A stretch of 64,000 bases of DNA from Leucobacter luti (GTDB taxonomy: Bacteria; Actinomycetota; Actinomycetes; Actinomycetales; Microbacteriaceae): NCBI RefSeq assembly GCF_004217175.1, contig NZ_SHKI01000003.1, positions 558,697-622,696 of the forward strand. Reading direction: 5' to 3'. The translations under genes were made by a program, and so were the position numbers. The notes beneath the pieces are model-generated. The model was given only the letters and a program-made list of their open reading frames with translations, did not search any database and was not told the origin of the DNA. This document shows, in pieces, positions 33,944 to 42,603 of this stretch (its first letter is position 1; every line of letters starts with the position of its first letter).

Positions 33944-35091
33944 CGTTCTGCCTCAAAGATGTGGATGGTGCAGGCGCCGTGGTCAAGGCCCGCCGTGCCA
34001 CCGCCGGTGACGTGGGTCATCGCCCAGCGCGGGTCGTCGATCTGCCGCGCCCCGGCCTGCCCGGTGAGCTGCCAATACGCTTCGGCAATCTGCGCCACGC
34101 CGCTCGCCCCGACGGGGTGGCCCTTGGCGAGGAGCCCGCCGCTAGGGTTTACGACGACGTCGCCGCCAAATGTGGTCTTGCCGTCGCGGATGAGGTCGAC
34201 GGCCCGACCGCGCTCGGCGAGCCCGAACGCCTCGTAGTAGATCAGCTCGGCGATCGAGAACGCGTCGTGCAACTCAATCATGTCGAGGTCCTTCGGCTCG
34301 ATTCCGGCCTGCGCGTAAGCGTCGCGGGCCGAGTCGTAGCTGATCTCGGGCTTCGTCATATCGCGGAAGCCCTCGGCGACGTGGCCGGAGTGGAGCACCG
34401 ACGCGGCGATCCGCATGCTCGGCGCGCGGCCGTGCTTCTTGCGTGCGCGGTCGGAGGCGAGCACCACGACCGCCGCGCCGTCGCCGGTGGGGCAGCACAT
34501 GAGGAGCGTGAACGGGTCGGCCACCGGGCGCGCTGCGAGCACCTCCTCCACGGTCACCTCGCTGCGGAACTGGGCGAAGGGGTTGAGCGCGCCGTGCTTG
34601 CGCGCTTTCACGCTGATGAGCGCGAGATCTTCGGGGGTGGCAGCGGTGTCGTTGAGATAGCGAGTGGCGCGCATCGCGTACACGGCCGGCATGATGATGC
34701 CCTGTTTGACCTCTCGGTCCTCGGCCGCGAGCGGGAGCGCGCCGCCACCGAACTGGGTGAGTTTTTCAACCCCGATCACCACGGCGACGTCGATCGTGCC
34801 CTGCGAGATCGCAGTCCAGGCCTCGTGCATGGCGGTTGCCCCGCTCGAACACGCGTTGTCGACGTTCACCGTCGGCACCGTGCCGAGTCCGATCTCCTTG
34901 CAGATGCGCTGACCAGTCATCATGCCGCCGTATGAGTGCCCCACGTACACCGCGTCGATGTCGGATTTCGTGACGCCGGCCTCGCGGAGCGCGTCGACGA
35001 GCGGCGGCACCGCGAGGCCGACGTAAGAGGAGCTGCGGTGTTTTCCGAACGGAATCATCGCCGCTGAAATAACATGTACGTTCTCAGTCAT
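33940..35091 (-). CDS. SCP-x type thiolase / acetyl-CoA acetyltransferase
   Basis: This 383-residue thiolase-fold protein has the nucleophilic cysteine in NVDNACSSGATAMH and the catalytic His in GGLLAKGHPVGASGV. The lipid-transfer (SCP-x) subfamily usually works with a DUF35 zinc/OB-fold partner, and exactly such a gene precedes it by 18 bases. These pairs act in retro-Claisen or retro-aldol cleavage of CoA-linked side chains or rings, for example in steroid degradation. Ribosome binding site AAGGAAGG precedes the ATG. Confidence 0.9.
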   Translation of the reverse strand: MTENVHVISAAMIPFGKHRSSSYVGLAVPPLVDALREAGVTKSDIDAVYVGHSYGGMMTGQRICKEIGLGTVPTVNVDNACSSGATAMHEAWTAISQGTIDVAVVIGVEKLTQFGGGALPLAAEDREVKQGIIMPAVYAMRATRYLNDTAATPEDLALISVKARKHGALNPFAQFRSEVTVEEVLAARPVADPFTLLMCCPTGDGAAVVVLASDRARKKHGRAPSMRIAASVLHSGHVAEGFRDMTKPEISYDSARDAYAQAGIEPKDLDMIELHDAFSIAELIYYEAFGLAERGRAVDLIRDGKTTFGGDVVVNPSGGLLAKGHPVGASGVAQIAEAYWQLTGQAGARQIDDPRWAMTHVTGGGTAGLDHGACTIHIFEAER

Positions 35092-35109
35092 GTGAAACCT
35101 TCCTTGTCC

Positions 35110-35505
35110 TCAGTTGCTGGCGATCGGAGCGAATGCCCAGGCGTCGCCAGTGACCACCAGTCGCACGGCGCCATCGAGCTGCACCGGCCCGTTGCTCTCA
35201 TCGAGATCGGCGAGCGTGCGGACCTCGACCCCGTCGAGATCGACATAGCCGAGCGGACGAACCCCGTCGCCGCCGACGTGGAGGCGGGTGAACGAGTAGA
35301 GCGACCCCGTCGCTGGGAGCGCGACTCGCGCGACGTCCGTGCTGACGCAGGTGCTGCAGACCACTCGGTTCCCGAGCATGGTCGTGCCGCAGGCGTTGCA
35401 GCGGGTGCCGACGAGTCTGGCGCCCTCGGCGAACTCCCCGATGGGGTGGTCTGAATCAAGGTCGGCGATCGGGGCGGAGACTTTCGCGTCTCGCGGTGCA
35501 TTCAT
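35110..35505 (-). CDS. DUF35 zinc-ribbon/OB-fold protein, thiolase partner
   Basis: This 131-residue protein has the rubredoxin-like zinc ribbon C-N-A-C ... C-S-T-C (GTRCNACGTT, then VVCSTCVSTD) followed by an OB-fold (LYSFTRLHVG, PLGYVDLDGV). In known systems DUF35 proteins bind acyl-CoA and form complexes with SCP-x thiolases or MaoC-type hydratases (ChsH2-like). The adjacent thiolase is the natural partner. AAGGAGA precedes the ATG. Confidence 0.88.
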   Translation of the reverse strand: MNAPRDAKVSAPIADLDSDHPIGEFAEGARLVGTRCNACGTTMLGNRVVCSTCVSTDVARVALPATGSLYSFTRLHVGGDGVRPLGYVDLDGVEVRTLADLDESNGPVQLDGAVRLVVTGDAWAFAPIASN

Positions 35506-35595
35506 GGTGTGTTCTCCTTGCCGGCGCTGGCGTCGCGGTGAGGCTTGGCCGGCATCTCGTGGTGGTGTGCTGATACGGCGATGAAACCGGGCGGA

Positions 35596-36579
35596 CTAGA
35601 AAAGCAGCAGTGGATTAATGAGCACGCCGGTTGAGCGGTGGATCGCCGCGGGTGCCGCGACGAGCTGGCCGACTGAGGTGCCCGCCTCGCGCAGCGCCGC
35701 CGCGGCGGGGCCGAGCAGCGAGTTGTCGATGATGCACAGGCCGATCGCCCAGATCAGTTCGTGGACCTCAAGGCGGTGCTGCGTGTTACGGCGCGCGTCG
35801 TGGAAGTCCCAGAGCAGCAGCCCCGGCTGGTGCTGCGCGATCCACTCGGCCCCGGAGCCGTCGATACCCGGTCGCGGTTGGGGCACGGCGCCCGGGGTGT
35901 ACGAGTGCCCAGCCGCTTCGAAACGATCCCGGCCCTGGTACACGAGCAGCGCGTCGCCCGGCGCAAAGTCAACCCCGGTTGCCGCTAGCGCGGCGTCGAG
36001 GTCTGCGGCGGTGACCGGATCTTCAGCGGTAACCCACTCGGTGCCGCGCACGCGCGGAATATCGAGCAGGACCCCGCGGGTTGCGATCCCGTGCCGAGCC
36101 CACGAGACCATGGTGTCCTCGTCGGTCTGCGAGGCGGAGACGGGGATCCCGCCGTGCCAGGTGCCGTCGGCGCCGATGTGGGCGAAGCCGTCCATGTGCG
36201 TGTTGTGGATCCCGTGGGCGTCGTAGGTGATGACGTCGCCGCCGTGCGCGCTGCGGCCGTGCTCACCGGCCCGCACGTCGAGCTCCACCCCGCCGTGGCC
36301 GTCGGGGAGCTCGATGACTGCGAGCGCTTGCCACTGCGCCTTCTCGCGCGCCATGGCGTCGGCGAGCCGCGCGAGCTGGGCGGGCCGAGTCTCGACCTCG
36401 CGCTCAAGCGAGACCGCGCGGCCGAGGCGCACCGCCGCCGCGCCGCGGAGGCGGGCGGCCTCGTCGATGAGCGCCACCGAGCCCCGGCACTGCTCACCCG
36501 CGACGTGGTGCTGTGTCGCGTGCGCGTCCGCGAGTGCGCGGCTCACGGGGAGGAGGGGGTCTGGGAGTGCTTCGATCAT
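35596..36579 (-). CDS. Cyclase/kynurenine-formamidase-family metal hydrolase
   Basis: This 327-residue protein belongs to the cyclase family (PF04199): the metal-binding motif appears as YDAHGIHNTHMDGFAHIG (residues about 122-140), with a further HWHGG-like GTWHGG. Members hydrolyse cyclic amides, isatin or formylkynurenine, or act on lactones/cyclic diketones. In this operon a ring-opening hydrolytic role after the Baeyer-Villiger enzyme is attractive but inferred. It follows the ABC ATPase gene by 55 bases; AGGAGC precedes the ATG. Confidence 0.82.
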   Translation of the reverse strand: MIEALPDPLLPVSRALADAHATQHHVAGEQCRGSVALIDEAARLRGAAAVRLGRAVSLEREVETRPAQLARLADAMAREKAQWQALAVIELPDGHGGVELDVRAGEHGRSAHGGDVITYDAHGIHNTHMDGFAHIGADGTWHGGIPVSASQTDEDTMVSWARHGIATRGVLLDIPRVRGTEWVTAEDPVTAADLDAALAATGVDFAPGDALLVYQGRDRFEAAGHSYTPGAVPQPRPGIDGSGAEWIAQHQPGLLLWDFHDARRNTQHRLEVHELIWAIGLCIIDNSLLGPAAAALREAGTSVGQLVAAPAAIHRSTGVLINPLLLF

Positions 36580-36634
36580 GTGATGCTCCTGGAAATGCTG
36601 GTGTCGGTGGACAGCGTGCTCGCTGCGCCTGGGA

Positions 36635-37624
36635 TCAGTCGAGGGGGAAGTGGCACGCGGCGTACTGTCCGGGGCGCACCTCGCGCATCTCCGGTTCCTC
36701 GCTCGCGCAGCGATCTTGCGCGAGCGGACAGCGCGCCCGGAACCGGCAGCCAGTTGGCGGGTTGAGCGGCGAGGGGATGTCGCCGGTGAGCGCCGGGCCG
36801 GTGAACCCGCCGTCGACGTCGGGGTTTGGCACCGAGTCGAGGAGCGCTCGCGTGTAGGGGTGTGCTGGCCGCTCGTACACCTCCACGGAGTCGCCGAACT
36901 CGCACGTCTTGCCGAGGTACATCACGAGCACGTTGTCGCTAAAGCTGCGGACCACGCCGAGGTCGTGCGCGATGAACACGATCGACAGGTCGTACTTCTG
37001 CTTCAGCTCCTCGAGCAGGTTCAGAATCTGGGCTTGGACCGAGACGTCAAGCGCCGAGATTGGCTCGTCGCAAATGAGGAGTGCCGGCTGCACCGCCAGC
37101 GCCCGGCCGATCGCTACCCGCTGCGCCTGGCCACCCGAGAGCTGTCGGGGCAGCATGTCGGCGAAGCGCTCGCTCGGCAGCCCCACCTGCGTGAGCATCT
37201 CCTGCGCGCCAGCGAAGCGCTCTTTCTGGGGGACGCCGTCAATCGCCGCCCCCTCCATCACCAGCTCCTTGACCGAGCGGCGTGGGTTCAGTGAGCTGAC
37301 CGGGTCCTGAAAGATCATCTGCATCTCGCGTCGCAGCTCCTGCATGCGCCGCGGGCTCAGCTGTTCGATCGCCTCATCCTTGAACCGCACGGTGCCGCCG
37401 GCGATGGGGTCGAGACGCAGCACGGCTCGCCCGGTCGTCGACTTTCCGCACCCGGATTCCCCGACGATGCCCAGAGTCTCGCCCTGGAGCAGATCGAAGC
37501 TCACCCCGGCGACGGCTTTGAACGCGCCGGCAGACGTGTGGTACTCGACCTCGAGGCCGTCGACTGACAGCACCGCGGCCTCTCCGCGCAGGTGCGCGCT
37601 TCCGCTACCGGCCAACGAGCTCAC
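36635..37624 (-). CDS. ABC importer ATPase (oligopeptide/dipeptide family, DppF/OppF type)
   Basis: This 329-residue ATPase has Walker A GESGCGKSTTGR, the signature LSGGQAQRVAIGRALA and Walker B LLICDEPISALDV. The C-terminal extension with CRFRARCPLAQDRC is typical of Opp/Dpp ATPases and may bind a metal or iron-sulfur centre. It overlaps the second ATPase gene by 20 bases and energises the importer encoded upstream. Confidence 0.94.
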   Translation of the reverse strand: MSSLAGSGSAHLRGEAAVLSVDGLEVEYHTSAGAFKAVAGVSFDLLQGETLGIVGESGCGKSTTGRAVLRLDPIAGGTVRFKDEAIEQLSPRRMQELRREMQMIFQDPVSSLNPRRSVKELVMEGAAIDGVPQKERFAGAQEMLTQVGLPSERFADMLPRQLSGGQAQRVAIGRALAVQPALLICDEPISALDVSVQAQILNLLEELKQKYDLSIVFIAHDLGVVRSFSDNVLVMYLGKTCEFGDSVEVYERPAHPYTRALLDSVPNPDVDGGFTGPALTGDIPSPLNPPTGCRFRARCPLAQDRCASEEPEMREVRPGQYAACHFPLD

Positions 37625-38615
37625 CTTCCTTTACGTGTGTCACGGGGTTGAAGCACGCGACCGAGTGGTCGGTGCCTGGCTCGCCGACGCCGGTGACCGG
37701 CGGCTGTGCGCTGTGGCACTCGGCAGTCGCCGCCACGCACCGCGCGGCGAATCTGCAGCCGGGTGGCGGATCAGTGGGCGACGGGAGCGAGCCGGAGATG
37801 ACGTTGAGCGGCGCGTGCCGCGTGTGCTCGATGGTGGGCGTCGCAGCCAGCAGCGCGCTCGTGTACTGGTGCCGCGGGGTGTCAAACACCTGCCGGCTCA
37901 CCCCGACCTCCGCGAGGCGGCCGGCGTACATGACGGCGACGCGCTCGGTCTGGCCGGCGACGACGTGCAGATCGTGCGAGATCAGCATGACCGACATGTG
38001 CCGCTCGATCTGGATCCGGCGCAGCAGATCGAGTACCTGCCGCTGGATCGTCACGTCGAGCGCCGTGGTCGGTTCGTCCGCGATGAGGAGGTCCGGTTCG
38101 CAGGCGAGGGCGACCGCGATCATGACACGCTGGCGCATCCCGCCGGAGAGTTCGTGGGGGTAGGCGCGCAGTCGGCGCTCCGGATCCGGCACGCCAACCT
38201 CTTGCAGCAGGGTGAGTGAGCGCGAGTGGGCCTCCGACTTCGAGACGCCGAGGTGCGCGCGCATGGTCTCGCTGAGCTGCCGCTCGACGCGCACCACCGG
38301 GTTGAGCGAGCGGCCGGGGTCCTGGAAGACCATGGCGATCTGCTTGCCCCAGATCTCTGCGAGCTGTTTCTTGTTCAGGCCCAGCAGGTCGCGCCCCTTG
38401 AACGCGACGGATCCGGTGCGATCTGACCGGGCGGGCATGAGTCCCATGACCGCGCGGGCCATGACCGACTTGCCGGATCCGGACTCCCCGACCACGCCGA
38501 GCGCCTCGCCCTCGGCCAGGTCGAACGAGACACCGTCGACCGCCTTGACGACGCCGCGCGGGGACCCTATGTAGGCGTGGAGGTTCTCGACCTCAAGGAG
38601 CTTGCCGTGGCTCAT
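37605..38615 (-). CDS. ABC importer ATPase (DppD/OppD type)
   Basis: This 336-residue ATPase has Walker A GESGSGKSVMAR, signature LSGGMRQRVMIA, Walker B LLIADEPTTALDV and the C-terminal CRFAARCVAATAEC cysteine cluster of the Opp/Dpp family. It pairs with the downstream ATPase to drive import through the two permeases. It lies 67 bases after the binding-protein gene. Confidence 0.94.
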   Translation of the reverse strand: MSHGKLLEVENLHAYIGSPRGVVKAVDGVSFDLAEGEALGVVGESGSGKSVMARAVMGLMPARSDRTGSVAFKGRDLLGLNKKQLAEIWGKQIAMVFQDPGRSLNPVVRVERQLSETMRAHLGVSKSEAHSRSLTLLQEVGVPDPERRLRAYPHELSGGMRQRVMIAVALACEPDLLIADEPTTALDVTIQRQVLDLLRRIQIERHMSVMLISHDLHVVAGQTERVAVMYAGRLAEVGVSRQVFDTPRHQYTSALLAATPTIEHTRHAPLNVISGSLPSPTDPPPGCRFAARCVAATAECHSAQPPVTGVGEPGTDHSVACFNPVTHVKEGELVGR

Positions 38616-38682
38616 TCGCTTGCCAATCCTTTGTTGTAGGTGAGTGGTCGTGGGCCCCGCGCGCGGGGCCCACGAGCCTCGG

Positions 38683-40254
38683 TTACTGCTGGAGCCAGAT
38701 CTCGGCGACGCGCGGCGTGGTGTAGCCGTACATCAGGACGCCCTGCACCTTGTCGGTGCTGATGAGGCCGTTGTAGTACTCGCTGAACAGGAGGTACGGC
38801 TGCAGCTCTGCGAGCCGCTCCTGCACGATCTTGTACTGCTTGGTCTGCTCGGCGACATCGTCGGTCTTGCCCGCGGCGTCGAGCGCCGCGTCGGTCGCGG
38901 GATCGCTGAAGCGCGAGTAGTTCGAGGCACCGGCCTTGCTGTAGAGCGCGCCCCAGAGACGGCCCTCAGGCTGCGTGAACGCCATCGACGAGACCGTCGA
39001 CTGGTAGTCGCCGTTGGTCGTGAACACGCCGGCCTCGTTCGCGGGCTTCTGATCCGCCGTGACCGTGACGTTCTCGAACTGCTGCAGCTGCGACTGGATC
39101 GCGTCGAATGCGCCCTGGCTCGACGGCCCGGGGGTCATCGAGAACGTGAACTCCAGGGGCGTGCCCTCGTCGGCGAGCTCGTCGAACAGCTCCTGCGCGC
39201 GCTCGGGGTCGTGGCTGGTGAGCGGCACGTCCGAGTAGAACGGCGAGTCCTCGGGGAAGAGCGTCGTCGGGGTGGACGGGAAGCCGCCCGTTGACGCGTC
39301 CGAAACCCCGGGAAGATCGAGCGCGTAGCCGAGTGCCTGGCGCGCGCGCACGTCGTCGAACGGTGCCTTCGATGTGTTGAACATCAGGCCAGTGCCACCG
39401 TTGAAGGTGTACTTGTGGATGGAGAGCCCGGCGGCCTCCGCGTCCGCGAACGCGAATGCGTCGGAGTTCAGGATCGCGTCGACGTCACCCGAGATCAGGG
39501 AGTTGAGGCGCTGCGTGGTGTCGGTGACTCCCTGCACCTCGATCGCGTCGAGGTAGGGGCGCGGGGCGTCGTAGTAGTTCTCGTTGCGGACGAGCTTGGT
39601 GACACCGTTCGGGGTCCAGCTCTCAAGCGTGAATGGTCCCGCGCCGATCGGGTTCTTATTGAACTCCTCCGGGCCCTGCTCGAGCGCGGCGGGCGAGGCG
39701 ATCCACTGGAGCGCGTAGACCATGAAGTTCGAGATGAAGCCGGGGTTCGACTCGGCCATGTGGAGCTTCAACGTGAGGTCGTCGACCACCTCGGTGTCGG
39801 CGATCTGGCCCGCGAACCCGGCGCTCGCCGAGCCGTTTGTCGGATCCTTCACGCGGTCCCAGTTGAACTTCACGGCCGTGGCGTCGAACGGGGTGCCGTC
39901 TGAGAACTCGATGCCGTCCTTGAGGACCACGTCCCAGGTGGCGCCGTCGTCGGACGTGGTGAACGACTCGCACATGTTGCAGTCGGAGGCGCCGGTTTCC
40001 GGGTTTGGCACGAGGAAGTCGCCGTAGAGCGCGCTGTACGTGATCGGCGTCGACGTCGAACTGAACACCTGCACTGGATCGAAGCCGTTCGTGGGGAACA
40101 TCTCGATCGCCTTGAGAGTGCCGCCGCTGACCGGGTCGCCCGCGGGCTCCTGGACCGAGCCGCTGGCTGGCTCGCCGCCGCCGGAGCAGCCAGCGAGGGC
40201 GAGAAGCGCCGCGGTCGCGAGTGCGACGAACGCGGATTTCTTCGTTGAAATCAC
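38683..40254 (-). CDS. ABC importer substrate-binding lipoprotein (family 5)
   Basis: A secreted lipoprotein of about 523 residues with signal core AFVALATAALLALAGC; the lipobox LAGC gives lipid attachment near Cys23. The mature part has the family 5 fold (FNPL-like GFDPVQVFSS, SDGTPFDATAVKFNWDRV, ALGYALDLPGV). Family 5 proteins bind peptides, but some take up opines, glycosides or other small organics, so the ligand may be the pathway substrate. I prefer the GTG at 40252-40254 because AAGAAAG lies nine bases upstream; the ATG at 40261-40263 directly abuts that site. Confidence 0.9.
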   Translation of the reverse strand: MISTKKSAFVALATAALLALAGCSGGGEPASGSVQEPAGDPVSGGTLKAIEMFPTNGFDPVQVFSSTSTPITYSALYGDFLVPNPETGASDCNMCESFTTSDDGATWDVVLKDGIEFSDGTPFDATAVKFNWDRVKDPTNGSASAGFAGQIADTEVVDDLTLKLHMAESNPGFISNFMVYALQWIASPAALEQGPEEFNKNPIGAGPFTLESWTPNGVTKLVRNENYYDAPRPYLDAIEVQGVTDTTQRLNSLISGDVDAILNSDAFAFADAEAAGLSIHKYTFNGGTGLMFNTSKAPFDDVRARQALGYALDLPGVSDASTGGFPSTPTTLFPEDSPFYSDVPLTSHDPERAQELFDELADEGTPLEFTFSMTPGPSSQGAFDAIQSQLQQFENVTVTADQKPANEAGVFTTNGDYQSTVSSMAFTQPEGRLWGALYSKAGASNYSRFSDPATDAALDAAGKTDDVAEQTKQYKIVQERLAELQPYLLFSEYYNGLISTDKVQGVLMYGYTTPRVAEIWLQQ

Positions 40255-40306
40255 AGTGACCATCTTTCTTGTGTGTGTGGAGCGGATTGCGGAAGGCTGC
40301 GCGCGG

Positions 40307-41212
40307 CTACGCCGCGCGGTCGAAGCGCTGGCGGAGGTGTTCCCCGGCCTGGTTCAGCGCGAAGACCGTGAGGAAGAGCACGGCGGCGGGGACGAAGACC
40401 ATGTACGGCTGCGCGCGGAGCACGGCGGCGCCGGCGTTGATCATGCCGCCCCAGCTCGGCGTTGGCGGTGGTACTCCGAGACCGAGGAAGCTCAGGGATC
40501 CCTCGGCCACGATGAGCGCCGCGATGACGAGCGGGAGGTAGGCCGCGATTGAGGGCACGACGTTTGGCAGGATTTCGCGCAGCAGGATCCGGGTGTTGCT
40601 CGCTCCCATGTTGCGCGCAGCCCGCACGAAGTCGCGACTGGCCCAGGCCATGGTGTTCGCTCGCGTGAGTCGGATGAAGGTGGGAACGCTGCTGACCGCG
40701 AGGCCGATGAGGAGCACCCAGATACTCGGGGAGAAGATTGCGGTGATCGCGAGCAGGAGCACAAGAACGGGGAACGAGAGCACGACGTCCGCGAGCAGGG
40801 TGATGATCCAGTCGGCCGCACCGCGGAAGTACCCGGCTATGAGGCCAAGCATGATCCCGACGACGACGCCGATTCCGGCAGCGCACGTGCCGACGACGAG
40901 GGAGATCTGCGCGCCGTAGATGAGGCGGGACATGAGCGAGCGGCCGACCGCATCGGTGCCGAGCCACAGCTCGATTGGGCCGCTGAACGAGGGGGCGAGT
41001 CGGCCTGGGCCGGCCACCTCGTCGTAGTTCGGGATCGGGAGCAGCGGTGCCGTGATGGCGAGGGCCACAATGAGCGCGATCCAGAAGTAGGAGAACCACA
41101 CCAGGACGGAGAACTGGCGCTTGGGCGCCGCGATCGACGGCACCCCGGTGCGCGCGACGGTCTGGCGGATCTTCTTGCCGGGGCGGAGCGTGACGCTCGT
41201 GGTGGGGATCAC
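40307..41212 (-). CDS. ABC importer permease (DppC type)
   Basis: This 301-residue permease has six membrane segments and the ATPase-contact motif (RAARNMGASNTRILLREILP, EAA loop). The GTG at 41210-41212 is chosen because AGGAGG lies seven bases upstream and the start overlaps the DppB-type stop (GTGA). Longer upstream reading is Arg/Pro-rich shadow sequence of the other permease gene. The N-terminal 25 residues are cytoplasmic and basic. Confidence 0.93.
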   Translation of the reverse strand: MIPTTSVTLRPGKKIRQTVARTGVPSIAAPKRQFSVLVWFSYFWIALIVALAITAPLLPIPNYDEVAGPGRLAPSFSGPIELWLGTDAVGRSLMSRLIYGAQISLVVGTCAAGIGVVVGIMLGLIAGYFRGAADWIITLLADVVLSFPVLVLLLAITAIFSPSIWVLLIGLAVSSVPTFIRLTRANTMAWASRDFVRAARNMGASNTRILLREILPNVVPSIAAYLPLVIAALIVAEGSLSFLGLGVPPPTPSWGGMINAGAAVLRAQPYMVFVPAAVLFLTVFALNQAGEHLRQRFDRAA

Positions 41213-42201
41213 GCGGCGACCTCCTGTGACTTGGGGCGGCGGGTTTTCTTCGCGCTGGGTGCGCGGCGTACACGTGGGTCGACGAGCCCGTAGCTCACGT
41301 CCACGAGCATGTTCATGACCACGAACACGAGGGCGATGAACGCGACGACGCCCTGCACCGCGACGATGTCGTTCGTGGTGACGGCGTTGGCGATGTACTG
41401 GCCGAGGCCTGGCAGCACGAACAGCATCTCGACGATGATGGTCCCGCCGATCAGGCGGGCAAGGCTGAGCCCTGAGATCGTGAGGAGCGAGAACGAGGAG
41501 GGGCGGAACGCGTGCCGAAACATGACGTAGCGGCTCGACAGGCCCTTCGCCCGCGCTGCGGCGACGTAGTCCTCGTTGAGCGTGCTGATGAGGTCGGCGC
41601 GTAGGACTCGGTGGAACGCGGCGATCTCGGTGATTGCTGCGGCGAGAGCAGGCAGGAACGCCGCGCGGAGATTCCCGCCAAGGCTCTCGCCGATTGGCAC
41701 CCACCCGAGTGCGGGGAAGACATTGACGCTCACCGCAAAGAAGTAGATGAGCACCGGCCCGGCGACGAACGCCGGTACCGAGAGGAACACGGAGGTGATC
41801 GCGCTGATTGTGCGGTCGACCGAGCCGCCCGGGCGGCTCGCGGAAACGATCGCGAGCGGCACGGAGATGGCGAGTGAGATGATGAGCGCGAGCACTGCGA
41901 TCTCGAGCGTGACGGGGATGCGCTCCGCGATCGACTGCATGACCGGGATGTGGGTGATCGGTGACGTACCGAGGTCGCCCTGGACCGCGTGCCACAGCCA
42001 GTCGAAGTACTGCACCAGGAACGGGCGGTCGTAGCCGAGCGCGGCGTTCAGCGCCGCGACGTTCTCCGGGGTTGCCTCGTCACCGAGAATCGTCTGCGCC
42101 ACGGACCCAGGCGCGAAGCTGAGCAGCAGGCTCACGCTGAAGGTGACGAGGAGCACGACGAGGAGGCCGTAGCCGACTCTGCGAAGAATGCTAGGCCACA
42201 C
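41209..42201 (-). CDS. ABC importer permease (DppB type), first gene of the catabolic operon
   Basis: This 330-residue permease starts with the classic N-terminal membrane helix (RRVGYGLLVVLLVTFSVSLL) and has the EAA loop YVAAARAKGLSSRYVMFRHA. It uses a GTG start with AGGGGG upstream. The promoter-operator module at 42362-42437 lies about 200 bases upstream on the same strand, leaving a long leader. All ten genes from here to the dehydrogenase at 31633 read in one direction with gaps no larger than 90 bases. Confidence 0.94.
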   Translation of the reverse strand: MWPSILRRVGYGLLVVLLVTFSVSLLLSFAPGSVAQTILGDEATPENVAALNAALGYDRPFLVQYFDWLWHAVQGDLGTSPITHIPVMQSIAERIPVTLEIAVLALIISLAISVPLAIVSASRPGGSVDRTISAITSVFLSVPAFVAGPVLIYFFAVSVNVFPALGWVPIGESLGGNLRAAFLPALAAAITEIAAFHRVLRADLISTLNEDYVAAARAKGLSSRYVMFRHAFRPSSFSLLTISGLSLARLIGGTIIVEMLFVLPGLGQYIANAVTTNDIVAVQGVVAFIALVFVVMNMLVDVSYGLVDPRVRRAPSAKKTRRPKSQEVAA

Positions 42202-42361
42202 GAGAGGCCCCCTGTGGTGCCCGAGGCCCGGCCGTGCGGGGTGGCGGCGGTACGGCGAGCCCGCCGAGTTCCGTGCTCAAATCGACTCCTTCGTCGTTTG
42301 GGGAGGGGAAGCCGAGCAGCTGTGCTGCCGAGCCGAGGTGCGGGCCCGAGGCCCCGAGGTG

Positions 42362-42437
42362 TGTTCTCTTTAGCGAAACGCTAGTTCGCTAGTACGAACA
42401 CTCGGCAAGCATGCCCCACCCTGGCGGAGCTTGTCAA
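42362..42437 (-). promoter_or_regulatory. Regulon promoter-operator module of the transporter-catabolic operon
   Basis: On the minus strand TTGACA (42432-42437) and CATGCT (42408-42413) are 18 bases apart. Six bases later comes GTGTTCG (from 42401), then at the regulon spacing GTTTC (42375-42379) and, after eight bases, GAAC (42363-42366). The block GTTCGctagtaCGAAC (42384-42399, plus strand) is also a palindrome. It is a weaker match to the shared module but in the same order. Confidence 0.6.
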
Positions 42438-42489
42438 TAGCTGAAATCTGAACCGCGCTCACCGGGGGGATCGCGGTGGAACTGCGCGA

Positions 42490-42565
42490 TTGACTTCGGG
42501 TCCGCCGGTGTGCAAAAATCGCAATGCGTTCTTTTGTACCGACCATCTGTTCGTAAGTACAGAAC
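42490..42565 (+). promoter_or_regulatory. Regulon promoter-operator module of the SDR-ALDH-P450-ferredoxin operon
   Basis: TTGACT (42490-42495), 18 bases, weak -10 AAAAAT (42514-42519), then GCGTT (from 42526), N17, TGTTC (42548-42552), nine bases, GAAC (42562-42565). The GTTC-N9-GAAC palindrome is perfect. It faces the oppositely directed transporter promoter about 55 bases away. Confidence 0.6.
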
Positions 42566-42603
42566 GCACTTCGTTCATCGAACATGACAAGGATGTCTTC
42601 ACT

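Noticed and set aside
40307..41995. N-terminally extended form of the DppC-type permease
   Set aside because: The extra 261 codons are Arg/Pro-rich sequence overlapping the other permease gene in another frame; the GTG at 41212 has a perfect AGGAGG site.
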